Below, in pieces: positions 36,717 through 38,449 of a stretch of 38,449 bases of DNA. The first letter of the stretch is position 1. Each line of letters begins with the position of its first letter. The DNA is from Lactiplantibacillus modestisalitolerans. Its GTDB lineage: Bacteria; Bacillota; Bacilli; Lactobacillales; Lactobacillaceae. The translations under genes and the position numbers were made by a program. The DNA is taken from the NCBI RefSeq assembly GCF_005405425.1, contig NZ_BJEA01000023.1, forward strand, positions 1 to 38,449. Direction: 5' to 3'. Below the pieces are notes generated by a model. The model saw only the letters and a list, made by a program, of their open reading frames with translations. It was not told the DNA's origin and ran no database searches.

Positions 36717-37058
36717 ATGGCATATACCGCAACGGTCAAACTTGATGGGGATTCCAAAACTTACCGCTTAAGTGCGGCGGTCAAACGATACGCACTCTTA
36801 GATTTAGGCTTTGTGAAGGGCCGCTCCGGGGCGTTCAGTCTGGAACGCTCACTGGATCCGACTAGTCCGTTTCAAGCGGCATTTAAGCTTAAAATAACGG
36901 TTAACGCGGATTTGAACGGGTTTAAAATGAGTACGGTCACCGGGAACGGAACTCAACGGGTCAACCTTTTTAAAAATGAGGCCCATCCAGAAGCAGTTGA
37001 ACAACTTCGGTTTATTTTGCAGAGTTTGATTGACCGCGACGTTTTAATCGAAGCATAA
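36717..37058 (+). CDS. DUF1831 family protein
   Basis: Protein of 113 residues, cytosolic, with no membrane segment or cysteine. It begins AYTATVKLDGDSKTYRLSAAVKRYALLDLGF, with a FSLERSLDPTSPFQAAFKLKI core. I recognise it as PF08866, found in lactobacilli beside the cysteine desulfurase and mnmA. A structure of a Lactobacillus plantarum member exists, but no defined activity is known to me. AAAGGAGG precedes the ATG, 19 bases after the desulfurase stop. Its position suggests a helper in sulfur transfer or tRNA thiolation; this is inference. Confidence 0.85.
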   Translation: MAYTATVKLDGDSKTYRLSAAVKRYALLDLGFVKGRSGAFSLERSLDPTSPFQAAFKLKITVNADLNGFKMSTVTGNGTQRVNLFKNEAHPEAVEQLRFILQSLIDRDVLIEA

Positions 37059-37062
37059 TTTA

Positions 37063-38308
<1,246 letters not shown>

Positions 38309-38337
38309 TTTAAATATTGGGACTTCAATGGTCCGAA

Positions 38338-38374
38338 AGAACCTCAACGGGGGCACCGTTGGGGTTCTTTTTTT
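38338..38374 (+). terminator. Terminator of mnmA
   Basis: AGAACCTCAACGG pairs with CCGTTGGGGTTCT (one G-U pair) around a five-base loop, followed by a T run. Repeat copy D starts right at the end of the T run. Confidence 0.92.
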
Positions 38375-38449
38375 GGTTCTGTACCAATTGGTGTTGAAAT
38401 TGCCGCCAGCAGCGGGTGTAACCGGGTGGCTGGAACACTGCGGGCATCG
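38375..38449 (+). repeat. Dispersed foldback repeat, copy D (cut by window end)
   Basis: From GGTTCTGTACC to CACTGCGGGCATCG this 75-base stretch is nearly identical to the 5' end of copy B (minus strand 7818 down to about 7745), differing by only a few bases. The remainder lies outside the window. Confidence 0.8.

Overview
The window is a chromosomal segment of a low-to-mid-GC Gram-positive bacterium, almost certainly a member of the Lactobacillaceae. The evidence is the gene content and order: a division and cell wall (dcw) cluster running mraZ-rsmH-ftsL-pbp2x-mraY-murD-murG-divIB-ftsA-ftsZ-sepF-yggT-ylmH-divIVA-T-box-ileS, the lactobacillus-type DUF3397 gene before mraZ, a cysteine desulfurase-DUF1831-mnmA block, and a SpxH/YjbH-RelQ-NadK-RluD neighbourhood. 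The species cannot be fixed from this sequence alone. A dapF gene is compatible with, but does not prove, meso-diaminopimelate in the wall.

Layout. Positions 1-3557: yjbH (minus) diverges from a tight relQ-nadK-rluD operon. 4037-5713: cutC and a lactonase-like beta-propeller gene (minus). 5858-7447: a solitary PTS glucitol-IIA-like protein and an AI-2E-family membrane protein (plus), divergent from the lactonase. 8010-9317: zinc-independent S14 (minus) diverges from rlmA. 9585-11749: brnQ and a Rossmann-fold oxidoreductase (minus). 11905-14957: trmL and ftsK, each with its own promoter. 15103-15780: two small membrane proteins, one too short for ordinary ORF calling, under facing promoters. 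15951-29413: the dcw cluster, with a MraZ-type operator in front and a second promoter before ftsA. 29446-32511: an isoleucine T-box and ileS. 32717-33718: dapF. 33984-38308: a sulfur, nucleotide and tRNA-thiolation block (NUDIX hydrolase, small membrane protein, mtnN, cysteine desulfurase, DUF1831, mnmA).

How they work together. MraZ probably represses its own promoter through three GTGG repeats spaced 10 bp apart. The cluster then supplies lipid II synthesis (MraY, MurD, MurG), the divisome (FtsL, DivIB, PBP2x, FtsA, FtsZ, SepF) and positional factors (DivIVA, YlmH). IscS-type desulfurase supplies sulfur to MnmA for wobble-uridine thiolation.

The least ordinary item is a non-coding, foldback repeat family. 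It has two long copies (3664-3948 plus strand; 7439-7818 minus strand), one internally deleted copy (33796-about 33925), one copy cut by the window end (38375 onward) and a possible remnant (51-77). All copies point in the same direction as the gene upstream of them and begin just past that gene's hairpin or terminator. I see no CRISPR array, transposase, prophage gene, rRNA or tRNA. Most of the window is conserved core genome, and I do not see a new multi-gene system.
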